DNA of 6,967 nt from JBBKWG01 sp037968835. Lineage in GTDB: Bacteria; Pseudomonadota; Alphaproteobacteria; Rhodobacterales; Rhodobacteraceae. Within the stretch, counting starts at the first letter, position 1. Each line of letters begins with the position of its first letter. The notes beneath the pieces were generated by a model. The model ran no database searches, was not told the origin of the DNA, and saw only the letters and a list, made by a program, of their open reading frames with translations. Positions 5,637 through 6,967 of this stretch are shown piece by piece. The position numbers and the translations under genes are program-made. The DNA lies in NCBI GenBank assembly GCA_037968835.1, contig JBBKWG010000215.1, forward strand, positions 1 to 6,967, given 5' to 3'.

Positions 5637-5693
5637 CGCTGATAAGGCCCCGCTGTTATTGATTTTCCATCAAGACGCGGGCAGGGTTCCGCC

Positions 5694-5987
5694 ATGCAAC
5701 GAAAAGTGTTCATAGCCGCAATTCTGATCGCCGCCGCCTTCGCCGCGCCTGCGTCATCGGCCTGCTTTGCTGATTACAAGGCCAAGCAGGAATCGCCGCT
5801 TCGCCTACATTATGGCGTGCTACAATTAGATGTGACACCGTGCCGAATGTCTGGGACCGTGACCTCGCTCGTAAAAGACCGTATTGCTGCAGGAGGCTGG
5901 AAGCTCCTGCAGGTGCAGTCAGTCTTCGATGAAAGCGGGCTTGAGGACAGGAAACGGGATGCGGGACAATTTTTCCTCCGCTTCTGA
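5694..5987 (+). CDS. Small secreted hypothetical protein
   Basis: A 97-residue protein with a clear signal peptide: KVFIAAILIAAAFAAPASSA, cleavage probably after A23. The mature part of about 74 residues begins CFADYKAK and continues through LRLHYGV, a Cys at 50, GGWKLLQV and the C-terminal GQFFLRF. Two cysteines (24 and 50) could form a disulfide in the periplasm. SSAC at the cleavage site lacks the Leu-like -3 residue of a lipobox, so a lipoprotein is less likely. I recall this short 'DYKAK...LRLHYGV...FFLRF' style in Rhodobacteraceae genomes as uncharacterised. AGGG seven bases before the ATG supports the start. Its last 29 bases overlap the start of the membrane regulator gene, so the two are probably translated from one message. 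The upstream region carries the 7-1-7 palindrome. Confidence 0.85.
   Translation: MQRKVFIAAILIAAAFAAPASSACFADYKAKQESPLRLHYGVLQLDVTPCRMSGTVTSLVKDRIAAGGWKLLQVQSVFDESGLEDRKRDAGQFFLRF
5887..5912 (+). repeat. Strong inverted repeat hiding an AGGAGG, upstream of the regulator start
   Basis: CTGCAGGAG (5887-5895) and CTCCTGCAG (5904-5912) are perfect 9-base arms around an 8-base loop. The loop can extend the stem by two more pairs with one bulge. The left arm and loop edge contain AGGAGG (5891-5896), an ideal ribosome-binding sequence that would be locked in the stem. It lies inside the small secreted gene, 46 bases before the ATG at 5959. Confidence 0.7.
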
Positions 5988-6663
5988 CGCACGTGCGGCA
6001 GGGACGCGAGTGGTTGCAATCGGCATAGTTGCCGTCGTTCTTATTCTGGGTGGCGCCGCAGCATTGCTGCTGTTCAACTTGCCCGATGCGAACGCTTTCA
6101 ATGCCCGGGTCGAGGCGCTGTTCATCGAGAACGCGGACCTGACGTCGGAAGCTGAGATTAAACTGCTGGAGATTCTTGCCCAATCGGGAACGGCGTTTTC
6201 GGAAACGCTTGCGGGTTACCGCGCCGTGATCTTCGTGCTCATGCTGTTCGCGACCGGCCTGCTTATCGCGTCGTTGGTGTTCGTTGTGACGATTGTATTG
6301 CTGAACCGCCGGATTGGAACGATCGAACGGCAGGGGATACAGGTATCATCGCTTCACATCAGTCGCGAAGAAAACCTGGTGATGCTGAACGATATGGAGT
6401 TCAGCCTGACCGGTGCCGCGATTGAAACTCTGGCTGTGCTTGCCGAAGCCAGGATGGACGGTGAGGTGCTGTCCGGTTCGGCGATCGAGGCGATGATTTC
6501 CGGTCGACGTCCGGAAGATTGCGAAGAGGCTGCCGGAGCCACGCGAATCAAGCGACTGCGCGACGCACTTGGAAATCAGATGGTGGCGGAGTTGCTGATA
6601 AAGACGGTCGCGCGCCAGGGCTACGTCTTGGCGATCGACCAGAACGCGATTCGAATGACGTGA
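5959..6663 (+). CDS. Two-pass membrane protein with C-terminal OmpR/PhoB-type winged helix
   Basis: Probably a membrane-embedded one-component transcription regulator of 234 residues. Hydrophobic helices span about 18-40 (VVAIGIVAVVLILGGAAALL) and 88-115 (AVIFVLMLFATGLLIASLVF), with a loop of about 47 residues between them. Arginines before the first helix and after the second (NRR, 116-118) place both ends in the cytoplasm and the loop in the periplasm. Residues 131-227 read as a winged helix: a strand pair (LHISREENLVMLNDMEFSLT), helix ETLAVLAEAR, then recognition-type RIKRLRDALG and wing LLIKTVARQGYVL, like the OmpR 'RLRxKLG...LIxTVRGxGY' ending. No receiver domain is present. The ATG at 5959 is chosen because AGGA lies six bases upstream; the open frame extends to a TTG at 5884 without support. 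It overlaps the preceding secreted gene by 29 bases. Target genes are unknown; the neighbouring divergent promoter is the obvious candidate. Confidence 0.85.
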   Translation: MRDNFSSASDARAAGTRVVAIGIVAVVLILGGAAALLLFNLPDANAFNARVEALFIENADLTSEAEIKLLEILAQSGTAFSETLAGYRAVIFVLMLFATGLLIASLVFVVTIVLLNRRIGTIERQGIQVSSLHISREENLVMLNDMEFSLTGAAIETLAVLAEARMDGEVLSGSAIEAMISGRRPEDCEEAAGATRIKRLRDALGNQMVAELLIKTVARQGYVLAIDQNAIRMT

Positions 6664-6687
6664 ACGGCTTCCGGATGGGGCGACCGG

Positions 6688-6967
6688 TCAGGTCATCCAC
6701 CAGACCGATAGAGGCCGCATGTTCAGAATGGCCCGCGCAGTCAGCCCGGACGTGTCGAAGGCAGCCGGTGTCTGGAAGATCAGATTTCGCCGCTCGTATA
6801 GTTGGTGAAATAGCGCCCGACGCAGTACGTCCGCCTGTTCCCGCATCCCCCATTCTTCCAGTTGCGCGGCAAAGCTGAAGTTGAAGCCGGGCTGGATTTC
6901 AGAGGTCTGAAAGCTCGTATCGTCGGTGTGCGGCAGAAACTGACGCGCCGTGTCCGGAACACGCGCG
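6688..6967 (-). CDS. Unrecognised protein, C-terminal 92 residues only
   Basis: The reverse frame is open from the window edge to a TGA at 6690-6688, giving 92 residues. I do not recognise the family. It has no membrane segment or low-complexity region. It reads as a soluble domain: FLPHTDDTSF, EIQPGFNFSFAAQLEEWG, a helix REQADVLRRALFHQLYERRN, and the end ILNMRPLSVWWMT. It is preferred to the overlapping 60-residue frame at 6780-6962 because that frame is Arg/Ser/Thr-rich and looks like a shadow, while this one has normal composition and GC-rich third positions. It converges on the membrane regulator with only 24 bases between the stops; GACCGGTC there is palindromic but too short to act as a terminator. 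The N-terminal part lies off the window. Confidence 0.7.
   Translation of the reverse strand, partial: ARVPDTARQFLPHTDDTSFQTSEIQPGFNFSFAAQLEEWGMREQADVLRRALFHQLYERRNLIFQTPAAFDTSGLTARAILNMRPLSVWWMT

Noticed and set aside
1..6967. CRISPR array, insertion sequence or attachment site
   Set aside because: No spaced palindromic repeats, no transposase-like frame, and no terminal inverted repeats or tRNA end duplication were seen.

Overview
The window looks like chromosome of an alphaproteobacterium, most likely of the Rhodobacteraceae. The reasons are high GC with GC-rich third codon positions, a CcrM-type GANTC methyltransferase next to rnhB, two small secreted proteins of a style I associate with that family, and an intergenic hairpin followed by a GAGAATATTTATC tail. 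This is judged from protein and motif resemblance only; no search was run.

Left part (1-2428): the 3' end of a family II (manganese, DHH) inorganic pyrophosphatase is followed 28 bases later by a HAD class IIA hydrolase. The two probably form one forward operon. The HAD gene converges on an unrecognised reverse-strand gene, and both stop codons lie within one CTAG (1763-1766).

Middle (2429-4897): a 549-base non-coding stretch holds four 11-base-spaced repeats, a strong hairpin with an AT-rich tail, and a textbook intrinsic terminator for the gene to its right. That gene is ccrM, preceded on the same strand by rnhB. The 117 bases between rnhB and ccrM hold three GANTC sites within 39 bases, placed on and next to a candidate promoter. 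This suggests ccrM responds to its own methylation product. rnhB has no Shine-Dalgarno at its best start, but has a promoter-like pair placed so that its transcript could be leaderless.

Right part (4898-6967): a secreted protein built on a tandem four-cysteine repeat (reverse) is divergent from a small secreted protein (forward). The shared 157-base promoter region contains a perfect 7-1-7 palindrome, TGTTATC-G-GATAACA, plus a further GATAA copy. The small secreted gene overlaps by 29 bases a gene for a two-pass membrane protein with a C-terminal OmpR/PhoB-type winged helix. This is a membrane-anchored transcription factor in an order opposite to ToxR/CadC. The palindrome, the two secreted proteins and the membrane regulator may form one local regulatory unit, the most novel candidate here. 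The window ends inside an unrecognised reverse-strand gene.
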